Shown: positions 17,890 through 32,179, counted from the stretch's first letter. The stretch is DNA of 64,000 nt from Rhyzopertha dominica (GCA_025024175.1 QCXZ01000064.1:51233325-51297324), one strand, 5' to 3'. Numbers and translations: made by a program. The notes: generated from the letters alone by a model not told the origin.

Positions 17890-19629
17890 ACTGCCTTTAA
17901 GCGTTATACGTTTTACGCGTTTTATATGTACCATGTATATTCTGTTTTCCAAATAATATTGTAAGATGCTGGGGTATACAAATATGATGTCGCTTCTGTG
18001 ATAAGAGGATAAGAAAACTAATTATGATAAGTTGTAACTTATGTAGATATTTAGTCAGCTAGAAATTTTACAGAGTAACTAAATATCAACGTTCACTCGT
18101 TTTAAGAGTACCCAACTTCTAGGAAATATAGGGGATGTGTCGACCAGCTTCCACTAGAAGAATATCAAGAACTAGCAAATGAAAATTTCTGAAAATTGAA
18201 CTATTTCCTTCGCCTACGACGGGCAGCTAATTATTTGAATAAAAACACGGTATATTACATTATCCGCGTACTCCTCAAATAATTTCATAACGACCTTGTT
18301 AAGAACACATGTGGTCCTACACTAACCGTTTCGGAGTTATTTAACTTGCTTCGAAAATTGTGATACTCGAGGCAAGTTAAAAATATGATTACCTTTTTAA
18401 TCAAAACACGTAGAAAAGATACAGTTTTTGTCTGATCTGATTATTCAAAGGATTCTAAATTTTTTGAGATATAACATTCTTAAACTAATTTGTATCGCGG
18501 TTAACTTTATTTTTATAAATAAAATGACGTTTTCATACTCACTCTACGGGGAACAGAATTGTTCTCTTGTTTGAGTCGATTTTGTAAAAGTTAGGAGATA
18601 TTAGAGTTTTTAGAATGCTTTTATATTAAGACGACTTGTCTGTGTGTGTTCTCTGTGTGTCCGTAGTTACTAACCTAACCGACTGTATACTTCCTAGTCA
18701 CCGCTAGATGACGTACGTTAATTTTTAGTTACGGATTGCAAGTAAAAAGACTTCATTGCCTGATAGTCTGGTCATTGTGTGAACAGTAAAAGTATAAAAA
18801 ATATATTTGATGGAAAATATAATAGTAATTGACAAAAGACATTGCTTATGACTGCAAAGTAATAAATAATTTTTTAAGGTTTTATGTTGGTGTCTTAAAA
18901 AGTCGTAAATAAGATAAAACCTGAGTATCCAGGAAATGATAAAATAAAAATAATTTAAAAGCATTATCGGGTGTTGAAATTTGCTGGTTATATAGTTATA
19001 CGGTTTAGATGCTGAATATACCTTTCTTGAATACTCAAGAAACATTTTCAGTGTCTTACGATTTATTGTTATAAAGTGAATAACAAAAGTCATTTTTTGG
19101 CATTTTACTTAAAACCTTGGAAAACGAACGTATTTCAAAGATCATCTATACATTTTATGTCTAATACATTTAATTTGATCTCCCAGAGATATAACACATA
19201 TATCGACAATTTTACTAAAATATCGTGTGATTTGATGGGGGTAATAGTAGATATTATGCATCGTATGTGAATATCCTGGTAATAATACTGCAATTATTTT
19301 GTTCATTATTTCTTGAAATTAGGTTTCGCCTATTAGATATGATTTAAATATATTAAGTAGTGAACCTTGAGGAGCATTTTGAAATAACTATTCTGGGAAT
19401 ACTATTATAATTCATTGGAGCAGTTCTTTTAACGATAATCGGTGGTGTTAAAGTAACCTTGTAAATGTAAATCGTAACTAGTCATTCTACATTCATTTAA
19501 CCACCTCAATAAAGGATTGTGATGTCATATTTATCGAGAAGCTTGTTAGCTTTTATGTAGGTAACAAGGAAAGTAGAAACACTACAAACAGATTAAAGAA
19601 TCTACATAATCTAGTCTTAAAATGTAATG
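17890..19629. other. AT-rich stretch with a dispersed repeat (family Y)
   Basis: About 18690-18800 shares AGTCACCGCTAGATGACG and a TTGTGTGAAYAGTAAAA segment, at similar spacing, with 29125-29290, so they are copies of one repeat. A GTTGGYGTCYTAAAAA motif near 18883 recurs near 30828 and, reversed, near 60573. No gene is recognised. The 122-codon minus-strand frame at 18725-19093 is AT-rich noise. Confidence 0.5.
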
Positions 19630-21683
19630 TACAGGGTGTCCCATTTTCGTGGTAATTGTAGGGTATCTCGGTAACTATTAAGGCTAGAGCGTTGCAGTTT
19701 CGACATTACTGTATTACTTTTTTGTTGTGAGTTGAGCTGCACCATCCCCATATTTGTATCGTCTTTTGTTTTAAAGCCATAGCAAACTTTTGAAAAATGT
19801 AAAATTTCTTCAGTTCTCAATATCGCGATTGGCTATGTAGACACAAAAAAACTGTTCAAACATTTTTTATAGATATTTTTATTTTGAATCCAGTGGCGTA
19901 CTCAGATTTTTTTTAAGGGGGTCACATTTTAGAGATATAACACAAACTTGCATTTTTTAAAATGGAAACCATAGTTGGCTTTGTTATGGTTGAGAAGAAC
20001 TATTTTTTTTCTGATTAAGACAATGTATACATTGTTAGGTTTATCTTTACTAATTTTGGTATAATTCCATTTTTGTAATAATTTAATGAGATTTTACGTT
20101 TTTCATCAAAATGGATGTAAATACTTTATGATAAATAATGCATAGGAACTTATCTCCAAATAAACAATTATTTTAATTAGTTACATGGCCTCCTAGATTT
20201 CGATAAAGAAATGCTTGAGCGCTCTTAGGAGTCTTATGTATCTATTCAAATATGCATATATTATTTTTAAAGGCTTAAAATTTGTATTTAATAATATAAA
20301 TTATATCGTGTGTTTTCTTATTCCATTGCCTCCTGGATGTAAACGTAAAATATGATTAAATTATTTTAAAAAATTTGAATAATTCCAAAATTAGTAAAAA
20401 TAATAACATGTTGGCTGCTAGGTGGCTTAGTCATCGCCTAAGTTTGTGCTTATTTTCTGAAATCAGCGTGGCTGCTATGGTTGTCCTTATTTCACAAGCA
20501 TTCATACTTCTAGGGCACGAAGAAGACTGAGCGTCTTTAAAAATCCATAACAAGAGCACATCATATGAAAGATAAGTGGCAAGTGCGCTGCCTTAAAGTT
20601 TTTAAAAGTATTGCAGGAGGAACTCTAAATATACATTAAAAATTTACGTAGCAAATGCGACGGACTCCGCGTCCGCGAGACGGAGGCAAGAAAAATCAAT
20701 TAGAGTGCCTCCAGTTGGATTACTTTAAATGCTGAATACGGAAATGTGCAACATTTGCCTCCCAGCAGCAACGAAAACAAAAACAGTTACAGGAGACAGT
20801 CCGCCACTTCTAAAGATAGCAACTTTAATTGCCGTCTTAATTTAGTGCTTTTAAGAAACGCATTAGTTGCGCAAAATGTCGTAATTTTAGAACATGGAAG
20901 CGCCCATTCGCGCCTCGCTCGCATTCGTTATTTGTTTAAAGTTTTCTAATTAATTATTTCCATTTGTTATCGGTTATATTCGTACAACCAAATGGACTGC
21001 GGGTTAAATGAGCTGTGGCAGAATAAATGGTCCGTTTAATGCCCTTGTTTTCCCGAGGACATGATATAATTCCAGAAATTGGAAACTAAGGACACTTTAA
21101 ACTAGATCCGTTTCGTGCCCGCAATTCATACTCACTTCATTTTAAGTGGATTTTACGCTGATTTGATCATATTATGCTCAACATCAACGTTATCAACTGT
21201 TTGAGAGCCAACTTTATATGCTCTCTTATTAAGTGTTCCATTCATGTATTGAATAATGTAATCCCAGTGCATACCTTACATAATACATAGTATCAGTGGC
21301 GGCTCCTGGACTTTAAATTTAATAGTGCTGCACAGTACAGACACAAAATTGTAGGACAAATTTTTATTTATTTTTTTTCTATTTTTTAAGCAATGTTTGA
21401 GAAATTTCCACATTCAGAACGAAAAACAGAGGACTGTTTTTAAATAAAACCTAATACCACACATAAATTTAGTACCTTCTGTAAACACTAAGTCGATGCG
21501 TTTGTTCTTTTAACAGACTTATCAATCAATTGGCAAACATGCTAAGGCATTAAAGCTGTCCTGACACATAAGTACAAAAAATAATCTTGTAGGAACATGT
21601 ATTCAATTTTTTCACTAATAAATAAATTTGCCGCATTCAGTTGGTCCGTGTATTGAAAATATTACTTATTACTTCACATATAT
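19630..21683. other. Transposon termini and unassigned sequence
   Basis: TACAGGGTGTCCCATTTTCG at 19630 is an element terminus of the same style as 7179. CAGTGGCGTACTCAG at 19891 and CAGTGGCGGCTCCTGG at 21294 are hAT-like termini without partners found. A short family X copy lies at about 20405-20440. A less AT-rich block at 20640-20950 has no recognised domain. Confidence 0.45.
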
Positions 21684-23329
21684 CAGTGGGGTATAAGACA
21701 ACTATTTAAGTTGAACAATGTTTGGAGGTTTGGATTATTTTAGTCTACTATCCTAATACAAACATCAGTTATTAAAATATACATTCGAATTGTTTATAAC
21801 ACTTTCAAATTTGAAGGGTCCTTTCGTCCTGGTTTCAATGACTTACTGGATTCGAGCTTCTTTCATCCAATCATACATTCAGTTGCACACTTCGCATCAT
21901 TGGATGTCCTTGCCAAGTTTATTTACAGCTCACTGCATATTGATTACAATTTACAATATCAAAGTGCTGAGTCATCCAACAAACTCGCACTTGATTTATC
22001 TGAATCGTAGAAAGTATCCCATAAATACAGTAAAATGACAAATTGATTATACACTTTAATCTATGTGCGATGTATTATTGTAAATAGAACTGGCATCTGT
22101 TTTGTTCTAATGCTGGTAATTACGGTACAAATAAACGCAGCATTATGTTAATTGTTAGCTTTTTATTGAATTGTTGGTATATTAAGAGTGTAAATTATAT
22201 TTATATATAAAATACAAAAAAACTAACTTTTTTGTTCAATTATATTAGTTAAAGCCCAAAATGCACTCGTAAGTAAAAACTTGTTGCCTACTTATTTTCT
22301 TTTGTTTTCATTGTTGCTTTGTTGCTAAGTTTTGTAAAGTACCCACTTAATCTGATTTTTCTATCAACACTGAGTTTATAGTAATATAATATTGGAGTAC
22401 CGATAATATAGAATGTTATAATCAAAGGTACCATAATATACTGTAACACATAACAAATTATAAATTTACGTAAGTTACAATTATTATTATAATAAAATAC
22501 AATCAGGTGATACAATCTTTGATCTTATATGATAAATTATAGTAGGTATGCAACTTTTATTTAACTATCAGTTATATAAAAAGCAAACTGTTAATAATTA
22601 TCATTGAGACATGTAGTGCCTATAGTACGTGGGTATAATATGTACGAAAAAAAAATATTTTAAACAAACAACGAAACGAAAATGTTAAAAAAATAAATTA
22701 CAAAAATGTAGTAGGATTGTGAAAGGTGCTTATAGCGTACGAGATGAATTTGAAATATAAAATATATCTATTACAATTATTGTAATAAGTCGCACTGGCA
22801 ATTCTGCTTTAAATTATATAAATATACGCCCATATCTGATGTTTATACGTCCCTTCTGTTTGGTATTATATAATTATCACTGATTCTGCTCTCAAGGAAA
22901 CTTATAAATCGAATCCACAAATATAATTATTCAATATAATGGGGATTATGTTTCGTAGGTACTTCTTCATGCCATGTATTGCATTAGTGTGTGATACACG
23001 CGTCCATTAGAACTATGAATCTAAGAGAGAGGGAATGAGGCGCCGCTATACGTAACTGCTTCCTATTGACTGGAGCTCGAATGCTGCAACTTGTAGTACC
23101 TAGTCGAATAGACCTTGGAGCATGTCCCTCAGCTGATTGCCTGTCAAACGTTTGACCACTACATACGTCACGTTCGAGGCGTTTAAAAGCGAGCTTCGTC
23201 TCCCACCAATTTACAATGATCGTTTTAAGGCATTAAAACACAGACGAAAGAAATATTTTGGAATTATCATTAGTGTACCTTTGGCACAACAAAACATATT
23301 TTTCTAGAAAAGTGTCTTATACCCCATTG
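21684..23329. mobile_element. Possible DNA element with 17-bp inverted ends
   Basis: The left end CAGTGGGGTATAAGACA and the reverse complement of the right end CAATGGGGTATAAGACA agree at 16 of 17 bases. No target duplication is evident, and no transposase motif is seen inside. A 76-codon minus-strand frame ends at 23304, overlapping the right terminus. The inverted match is unlikely by chance, but the element assignment is tentative. Confidence 0.4.
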
Positions 23330-25790
23330 TTGAGGTCATCCAGTTATCTTCGTTTAATTGTTTTTCCTTTGACTCCATAACTTCTACAGCTTTGGCTTTT
23401 TGTGCTTTTCTACATACCAAAATTTCATCAATTTTTCCATTGCTATTGGAAAATCGTACTCCACAATGGTAAGATGCGCCATGAAATGCATCTTTTTCTT
23501 CTGCTTTACAGGCACAACAGATATGATACTGCATAAGTAGATGTTTTGTTCATCAACAAAATTTAGGGAATTAAAACTATCTAATAATCTGCAGTCTTGC
23601 GGCTTCAGGAACATTCAGAAAGTACTTCTAACGCTTGTACATGCAGTTTGTACCCACTGCATGGCTTCTCAGATTTAATTGTTTCATAACATCAGTCATG
23701 TTCTTAGACATTTTTATATGCAGGCATTTTTGTATGAGTGTTCTCCGAACTCGACATGTTTTGGCACTTCACTTCCTCACTTTATAATACATGTGCAAGC
23801 AATCACCAAAGCTAGTTACGAATTGAAAACAAGTCACAACGTGCTAAAATGCTATAAACACGCAAATCTTGACAATGCACCTTTTTAGTCAGTTACGCGC
23901 GGTCTGTATAGTAATATTTACGTAGTGAATATATTCTGACTATGAGCATTCTTAGCCTGAACAAGTAGACACCATGAAAATTTAAACCAAAATCTAATAC
24001 ATGGCACACTTATCCCCATTTCGCAAAAAAATTGACATAAGCACCTTTTTTGTCTGTACTTTAATAACCCAACTACGCGGGGCGGTGTAGATAAATGAAT
24101 ATGATAATTAAATTTATTACTGCATAATACAGCATTGAACGCAGGGGCGTTTGCCAACTTTACACCAAATATTCTCCAACAATAACTATAGCTACAGGTT
24201 TACTCTTCAATTTTGCATTACATTCTTATTCAGAGATACAAGGAAGCAAAAAAATATATCGATATGTATTTGTTTTAGATACTTAAAATTGTAAATAAAT
24301 AAAATGCGGCTGATCTAGTGGCAAACAAAACTTTTCCATGCATTAAAACTCGTAAAAAGAAAACAACCGCTTGATCTTGAAATCTTGGATAATAAACGTA
24401 TTGGGGATTAGAACTTTTAGCACTAGTTAAAAACCCAAAGAGCAAAAATAAGAAGTAAACAGGTTAGCATAACAAAAAAAAATTTGTTTCTGATAAAATA
24501 GAATGTTATAATAACAAGATTAGGAGTAAATATGTGTTCATAAAGGTTGTGTCTCACAGGTTTAAAATCAATTAAAGGCAGTTAAGAGTTTAACATTATA
24601 ACTGCATATAAGTACTATATAGTTTCTTTTATTTTTAATAAAGTTAGTAATACGATTTAGAATAAGGCATGGGCACTTACTTTTTAAAGCGTCAAAATGT
24701 GTTTGCCAATCCCACACAAATAATATCCAAATAATTAAAAAATACAGTATCAAAATCATAACCATCCAGACACAATTATAACCACAGGTATTTCAAGTAT
24801 GTTTATAGCAACCTCTATTTCTTTTGATAGCTTTACGTATATTTCAATTAAAATTAAACTTTTCTCAAAAAACCTTTTACGTCTAGATAAGTCTTCTTTT
24901 TAGAAATTTTGTGCCGTATTATTTCATTATTGTTGTTATTTAATCTTGTAGGTAGCTATCGAAGGTATGACTTTTATTTATTTAATTCCTTATCATTTTA
25001 TCATCATTAAGAGAATTTGCATTCCATAGTAAATACTGCAATTTTTGGCAGGGGATTATTAACTATATTTATATAAGTAGTATCAGTCAATATAAAAACC
25101 CCTGTTTAAAATGTATTGATAAGTTAAATGTGGTTAACATATTTTTCATAACTTTACGGGATGACTTGGAAGACGAAGATTAGATATTAGCTAAGTAAAT
25201 CCCTCCAATTTCCGAAACTTCCAAAATTTTATGAGGTGTTGTCGAGTGCTAAATTACATAACCCCCGTATCGTTTGTCCGCATAAAATATATCGATGTTT
25301 ATTTGAGATACAACGATATATAAAATTTAGGCATTATCTTGTTTTTAATTGTAAAAGCAGTTTTCCCCTCCCCGGTTGTTTTTCCTGCCCCCCACCCTCT
25401 AGCTTGCGAGCAGGTGACGCCCTTGTCGAAAGTATTAAATAATAAAGCAACAATTCAGAGTTGAGTATCAAGCTAAATGACACAGTTTAAGTCAATTATA
25501 TTTAATAAGTTTCAAGCGATGTTGACTGAGCAGGAGCAAACCAACATATTGACTTAGCTGGTATACAACGTCTGCTACTCCAAATGTGGATTCGCAACTA
25601 GTAAGTTCTTCTGAACCGGACGAAGTTATTCACTTCACCTTTACAATGATATAATACTACGTATGGAGTTGGAACGGGGATCAACTTTTTAACGATACTT
25701 CAAATGCGGCGGTTCAATATCGAAAAATGTAATAGAGAACTTCATACTTACTTTCGAATTTAAATTTAGACGTGTGACCCGACTACAGAT
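23330..25790. other. AT-rich stretch, one hAT-like terminus
   Basis: Around 25365-25424 a C-rich tract ends in GTGACGCCCTTG, reverse complement CAAGGGCGTCAC, which resembles the hAT terminus at 46164. Its partner was not found. CAGGGGCGTTTGCCAA at 24142 is another possible terminus. No gene is recognised. Confidence 0.4.
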
Positions 25791-27585
25791 TTGCACGTGA
25801 TTTCGATTCAGGACCAAAAATGGGACTCAAGATTCATTTGTTACATCCTTAACTCGATGATGGCCGAGAGGGAACTCTCGGTTTTGATTTTAGACCAAAT
25901 ACCTATAGCTGTGTTAAAACAGAACGTGTCAAGTATAGCGGCGTCTTTGTCAGATATCTTTAATTGTTCTTTTGTAAGCGGTGCATTCCCGGAAGCGTTT
26001 AAAACAGCTATAGTAGTGGCAGTTTATAAAAAAGGAGACAAAACGTTACTAACAAACTACAGTCCCATTTCACTGTTGCCAGTGATATGCAAAATTCTGG
26101 AAAAACTAATGGCCAAACGTCTGCTTCGGTTCCTCGAGGGGTATGGCATTTTGAGTGAATGTCAGTTTGGATTTAGAACTGATCTAAATACTCAATCTGC
26201 AATATTCACTTTTATTACAAATATTGTTACTTGAGAGTCAGATGAAAGTTTGTTGGGAGTCTTTTGTGACCTAACTAAGGCATTTGACTGCGTTGATCAC
26301 CTTATACTTATAAATAAATTAGAATACTCCGGTATTAGACGAACACCATTGCAGTGGTTTGAAAGCTATTTATCTAACNGGACCCAGTGTGTAACTTTCA
26401 AGCAAATTNANTGCAATGGGTTTGTGTCGCAGAACATGTCTCGTTTGGNCGCGATGGACAGAGGCGTTCCACAAGGTAGCATTTTGGGCCCCACTTTATT
26501 CCTATTATATATTAATGATTTACCGTACTCTACAGATCAGGCTGACTTTACTTTGTTTGCTGATGATACTAGTATATTAATTAGCGCAAATGATAACGAT
26601 TCACTCCAACGGAAGGCCGAAGTGGCGATCGAGGCGGTGACGGACTGGTTAAAATCAAATAAATTGCTATTGAATATTGATAAAACTATAAGCTTGAGGT
26701 TTCGTGCTCCTCGGGGAGCTGAGCATGACTGCGGTGTTTGTTCAGGCGCTGACACTATAAAAACTGTTAGGGAAGCGAAATTTTTGGGGATAACAATCTC
26801 AAATAACGTAAACTGGACTACTCACATATTTCAGATTTCAAAACAGCTAGCAAAAGCAGTTCATGCTCTGCTGCACCTGAGAGAAAGGGTCGGCTTGGGT
26901 ACATGCAAGATGGCATATCATGCCTACTTTGAGAGTCTTGTGCGATATGGAATTGAATGTTGGGGTTGTGATGCTAATGCATCTTTGATTTTTACTATAC
27001 AAAAACGCGCAATCAGGACCATCACCTTTATGCACAAATATGACTTGTGCAGGTTTAAATTTTTTGAATTAAAAATATTTAGAATAACAGATTTATATAT
27101 CTATGCCATTTGTAAGCATATATACACTCAAAAGCATAACCTTCCAACTTTCACAGATATACATCAATATAATACGCGTCATAGAAACAGTTTTGTTCGA
27201 CCTTTCTATTCTAGATCTCACAGCCAGTCAACGCCTCTTTATTCTGGATTAAAAATATATAGCAAACTTCCTTGCGACATAAAAAATTCTGCGACCTTAA
27301 AAGCATTCGAAGGGTCTGAAGGCCTTTTTGCATATAAACACGTTCTATGGAATTGACGAGTTTTTGAATAATTAATTGTCTGCGGCACTTTATCTCAAAT
27401 ACCTTCAACTAGAGCATGTTCCCCGCGCCCTGCAGGGCTCCGTGATGCATTCCATTCAACCGCATGTTGTAAATGCAATAACTGCATAATATTGTATAAT
27501 GAACTATCAATAACACAATTCAATCATGTCTGTTATATAATGCATGGATGTTTTCTTGGGAACAATAAATGTATTTCTATTTCTA
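25791..27585 (+). pseudogene. LINE (Jockey/CR1-like) RT with one in-frame stop
   Basis: The frame is open for about 520 codons except for a single TGA at 26232-26234. The part before it has the finger motifs VYKKGDKTLLTNYSPISLLP and ILEKLMAKRLL. The part after has VFCDLTKAFDCVDH, GVPQGSILGPTLF, the catalytic box FADD (26556-26567), KSNKLLLNIDKT, KFLGITI, and the C-terminal YNTRHRNSF and YSKLPCDIKN. It ends at 27353-27356. Four N bases (26379, 26409, 26411, 26449) fall in the palm. The 3' untranslated part runs to an AATAAA at about 27565. The endonuclease domain is missing, so the copy is 5'-truncated as well as interrupted. Confidence 0.9.
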
Positions 27586-29090
27586 GTTTTTATGAAACCC
27601 TTTGTGTAGCCACTTCGTTGAGAACGATTTTTAAGTAACATACCACAGCGCAGTTCGTGCGTCCTGCTTGAGTCATTATTATCACCCTGAGAACTTCTTA
27701 CCTAGCCTAAACTAAACGAGGGAGGTTCACTACAGTACTCTTCATTTCTAAAAATCTTAGGGGATTTTATGGTATTTTATATCTGTAGGTACTTTCCAGA
27801 AAAACCCGATTCGAGGGATTTTCGAAGATATGATAAATTTATACTTTATATCGTGAATGCTGCTTTATGCTACTCGTAGGTAAATTTACATAGACAAATT
27901 TGTTTAATACCAGTAAATGGAATAAAGCTGCATACCTTACCAGCTTCAGAACAAATAAACCGTTAAAATATTCTTTCTGGGGGATATTCACTAAAGCTAC
28001 GAAACGTTTCATCAACTTCCCTTTCCAACGTACCTAACACAGTGGGGGGACTCGTTAAATTTATTTCAATAAACCGAAACTTCCCGGAAGTATGTCTGTC
28101 CGAAACAAAGAACGTAATCTCCTAAATATTGATTTTATTTAAATCTTCGGCAGCGGCCTTATTAAATAGCCAACTTAGGATTCCAGTGCTATCTGTCTGA
28201 ATTATGTAAAACAAACTGTTCAATTGCAAATGAACACGGTGTGCGTTACCATTTCAAATTTTATTATATTCGCTTCTCGGCGATGAAATACGGACCGTGT
28301 GTTTGATATTCGCTGTAATGGTTGCATACGAATGCGGCTAATAAATTTCGGAAGCATTTGCGTTTGCGGTCTGCAGGAAGATGCGAGAATATTGATGAGG
28401 GGGAGTATCCGGTCTTTGCGAATTTCGAAATGAGATACTGCATTAGATGCACTGACCAACAAAGATATTGGTTAGGGAAACGTACTATCTGCACCAGTTC
28501 GTCAGTAAACGTGATTTACATGCACATTTTTGATTTATAGCGAACGTAAAAAATAGTACGAGCCGTAGATATGCTTTGTGACCATGTAGCATCGGATAGT
28601 TAAAATCAGACATGTCTCGTAACACATGTGTAAAATTTATACATTTTCAGTTATTACAATGTTATACTTCGACCAACGCTCTAGTGCGATTGCAACTTAA
28701 TTGTTGTTTAACATTTTATCGCATTTTATTAGCTCGCACAGTAAGACGAAGTAAAATGACCCTTGTTAACAGCTGGGATGGCAACATTACCAGGTCCCTA
28801 TTTGAAATTTGCATTTGTGTACTTGTAAACATAAAATTTACAATATAGTATAGTTTAATTTAATTTAATTGTATTTAAATCTTATTTTATTATAAAACAA
28901 CGTATAAATGTTAAACAGCAACTTGAAAAAACACAAGAACTAATAAAAATAATCTTATAGGTATGTATAAGAAAGTTAGTCATCCTTTATCATAAATTCA
29001 TTTTCATTACAATATTTGTCTAATAAATTTATTACTAAGCCTGGAACCAATAACTATTTTTCNTCTTTTTAGAATGCATTTATAGTAAGA
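27586..29090. other. Unassigned sequence
   Basis: Open frames of 72-80 codons at 28220-28848 overlap each other on both strands and carry no motif. Nothing could be supported. Confidence 0.35.
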
Positions 29091-29300
29091 CTTGTTAGTC
29101 TGTCCTAGGTTCGTCCGACTGATCGTAACACTTTGTAGTCACCGCTAGATGACGCACACCAGTTTTCATTTTCAGTTACGAAGCATAAGCGCGGAGTAAC
29201 CATATTACTTCGAGTCGTAAGTACCGAGACTGTATTGCCGGATTGCCCGAATATTGTGTGAATAGTAAAAAAAGAGTGTAAAAGCTTTATATTGACCAAA
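29091..29300. repeat. Dispersed repeat family Y, second copy
   Basis: It shares AGTCACCGCTAGATGACG (29138) and TTGTGTGAATAGTAAAA (29254) with the copy near 18698 and 18775, in the same order and orientation and at similar spacing. The CCGCTAGATGACGCA core resembles a degraded CTCF-type site. Confidence 0.5.
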
Positions 29301-31814
29301 GATATTACAGTTTCTTATTTTGCTTATGTGTAAAAAGTAATAAAAAATACATAAAAATATATTTTTGTAAACAATGCTTTAAGAGGGATACGAAGTACCG
29401 AGATTTAGAGCTTTACGGGATTTACTGTACAGGGCTCAGTTTTGCACCGATTTCGACAAGCGAGGACTTAATCGAAAGATGAAAGAACGTTCTACAGTTT
29501 GGCTTGATTACATTTCTGATAAATGTTACATCTGATCGTTAAGAAATTATTGAATTTGGCTAATTATATCCACATTTGATAGCCACATAAATCGCTTTCA
29601 ACAACAGTTAATGAAAATTTAATCAAACCAAACTGTAGTTCAATGTTTCCATTACGTATGTTTTAAATCTGGACGGGATTGAAAAAAGAACAATTTAGTT
29701 ATGTTAAACCCAGTAATGGTCCACATGCCGATATTTTTGGTGTTCAGCGGCCCGTCGCTATCCCCACTATTTTCTTCTGGCAGCTGCCAGGCCGGTGTTG
29801 TCGATGAGCGATGGGAATCGGAAATGTCCGAGCGTGAACAATCACTTCATGATTTGGTTACTTGTTTTGGCGCGATATTACAAATCTAGCCAACTGTAAA
29901 GTCAATATGGGTAAAAGCGAAAACAAATGTACGGCAAGGATCACACACGAAAAAATGAAGGAAACGTCACAAACAAAAAAATAGCTTACGAAGTTTGCTC
30001 AAGGAATTCTATAATATATAGACGATAGCGATATAAGTATAATACAAATCCAACATATTAAATTATAATGCAGACACTTATTTATGATCGTGCAATTGCC
30101 TATAAGTCGCAATAGTGGAATGAATACCGGTAATATAATATTATTGAACCAATAAGTCGCTATAGCGTATTTATTCCCAAAAGCTCTAAATGTTAATTCC
30201 TAAAAATGGTTGGTCTTGCTATTGTTATGTTCTGCACTTTCAGCTGCATTTTATACTGACAGTTTACTAAGTCAGCTTTTAAACTATTTGAGCAAAAATG
30301 TTGCGTTCTTCCACATGTACCTGTATACTGTATTCAACAGTTCAGTTCTCAAATATTATATTTATTTAGTTAATAATCTCTACAATATAAATGTTTTACT
30401 GTTATAATGGGATCGATTTTGAAGTCTAATGAGACCTAATCCGCAAATGTGGAATATACGAATTAAGATGCAACAATTGGAAGAGTCTATAGGGATTTTA
30501 TTCAGAAATATTAAAATGAGAGTAAAAGAACATCTCAAGTTATGAAGATTGCTACAAAATTATTCGAGTTATATCAAAACGTCTTGGGATACAAGACATA
30601 ATTTTGAAATAATCCTGATACTGAAATTTTACATATTCAGCAAAGGTAGGTATTAAACTTACTAGAAATTTTAAAGGTAAAAACACGACCTTGATGAGGC
30701 TTTTTTGAGAGTTTGACGAACAGGCTCAATACTGCGATAAGAAGTATTCTAATAGTTATATGGTCAAAATTTAAGTTACTTGCAGAAATAATAATAATAA
30801 TTAATAAAATAATAATTTTGTAAACAATGTTGGCGTCCTAAAAATAATAAAATAAAATATTTGTCTTTTACGGGTGTTGAAATGTAAACTAACAAGCCCA
30901 TACGTGTTGTACATGAAACTTCAAAACCAAGTTAGATCTAGCGAAGTTCAGGTAAAAAGTACAAACCTTTCGTGCGGATAGTCCAGGTTAAAAAAAATTC
31001 ATGTGACTAAAACGCAAGGAACAATGACTTTCACCGTGAATAACCTTGTAAAGAAATGTTAAGGTTGCTTTGCCTCAGTATATCTCCATCGACATTACAT
31101 CAAATGTTTCCAGCAAAATATCATGGGGAATACATCTTTGTGGATAATTCTACCTATCCTTAAACCACAAGTACTTCAGAAAATTTATTTGGACTCCTTC
31201 AAGCAGCTGTTTATGAGATTTATAGATGCGATTCCACACAACACAGTTATATTTTAACCAACAGCGAACAAGTGTGTACCTTCAAAGTATCAAGATTCCG
31301 AATTGTTTACAATTGCGCTAAACAAAACCACGTATTTCGTAGACATATAACTTCTTACTAAACTTAAAACTTTAATCCTTTTACGGTTATAATAAAATAC
31401 GTCCGTCCGTAATTCATAGGCAATTTCGAAGCTTACTTTAATAAAGCCTCCAGTTTAAATTAAAATCAAGGTAAAACAACGTCCTCATTTTATAACCCAC
31501 CAAGGTTTGCATCCCAGTTGCAGAAGAGATTTACACAGTTTGCAGATTCCTTAGCGCTGATGGTATATGTAACAGTGTTTACGATAGTTTGCTGTCGGTA
31601 AACACGAGTAAATACACCCCCCGGCCTCCCGCTCCCGCGTCATCGGCAAATATTGATGGCTCAATGTAAATCCGGTGTCTTCGAAGTGCAATTTCAGGGA
31701 CCCGCCAGCAGCTTGTCGAACTAGAGTAGTATTTCCCAGATACCGCTTGCTTGTAAACTTACTTAGACGTCATGCAAGGTTACTAAAAAATCACTGAAAT
31801 ATTATTTGATAGCG
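29301..31814. other. Unassigned sequence
   Basis: A GC-richer block at 31615-31720 stands out but has no recognisable motif. No gene or complete repeat is seen elsewhere. Confidence 0.35.
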
Positions 31815-31885
31815 TCGATACTTTTGTTTGACGGTATCGATACCACGTCAAAAATATCGATACACAGGATATTAGGATTTCGATA
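31815..31885. promoter_or_regulatory. Cluster of TATCGATA / CGATA sites
   Basis: Two perfect TATCGATA octamers (31835-31842 and 31855-31862, exactly 20 bp apart) lie between two CGATA sites (31815 side and 31881). In insects TATCGATA is the DRE bound by DREF at housekeeping promoters, and CGATA clusters bind BEAF-type insulator proteins. It lies about 200 bp upstream of an ATG at 32065 and a good splice donor at 32180. A role in this genome is inference. Confidence 0.45.
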
Positions 31886-32064
31886 CTCAATGCATTTTTC
31901 TTTTGGTGACAATACGTAAACACTACTGCCTGTTTCTTCAGCTTAATATACCATTATCCTGTTCTGTTTCAACTTCGAAATTTATAAAAAAACTATGACT
32001 ATGTTGCTATACGTGCATAACGATGACTTTACAAAGCATCAGAACCGTATCTGACTAAGCAGTA

Positions 32065-32179
32065 ATGGCTGAAGATGTCAATGTGCAGGATGTTGCAGAG
32101 AATCTGAGGATTTAGATGCTTATGCCGGACTGTCTTTTGACGACGCCGACCAGATTTACTGACGAAACACACCTTTTAG
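32065..32179 (+). other. Possible first exon downstream of the DRE cluster
   Basis: ATG at 32065 opens a short frame (MAEDVNVQDVAEN) that stops at TAG 32113-32115. A one-base shift would continue it with an acidic stretch. A splice donor AG|GTAAAG follows at 32180. It may be a 5' exon with upstream ORFs or a decayed coding exon. No family is recognised. Confidence 0.2.
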
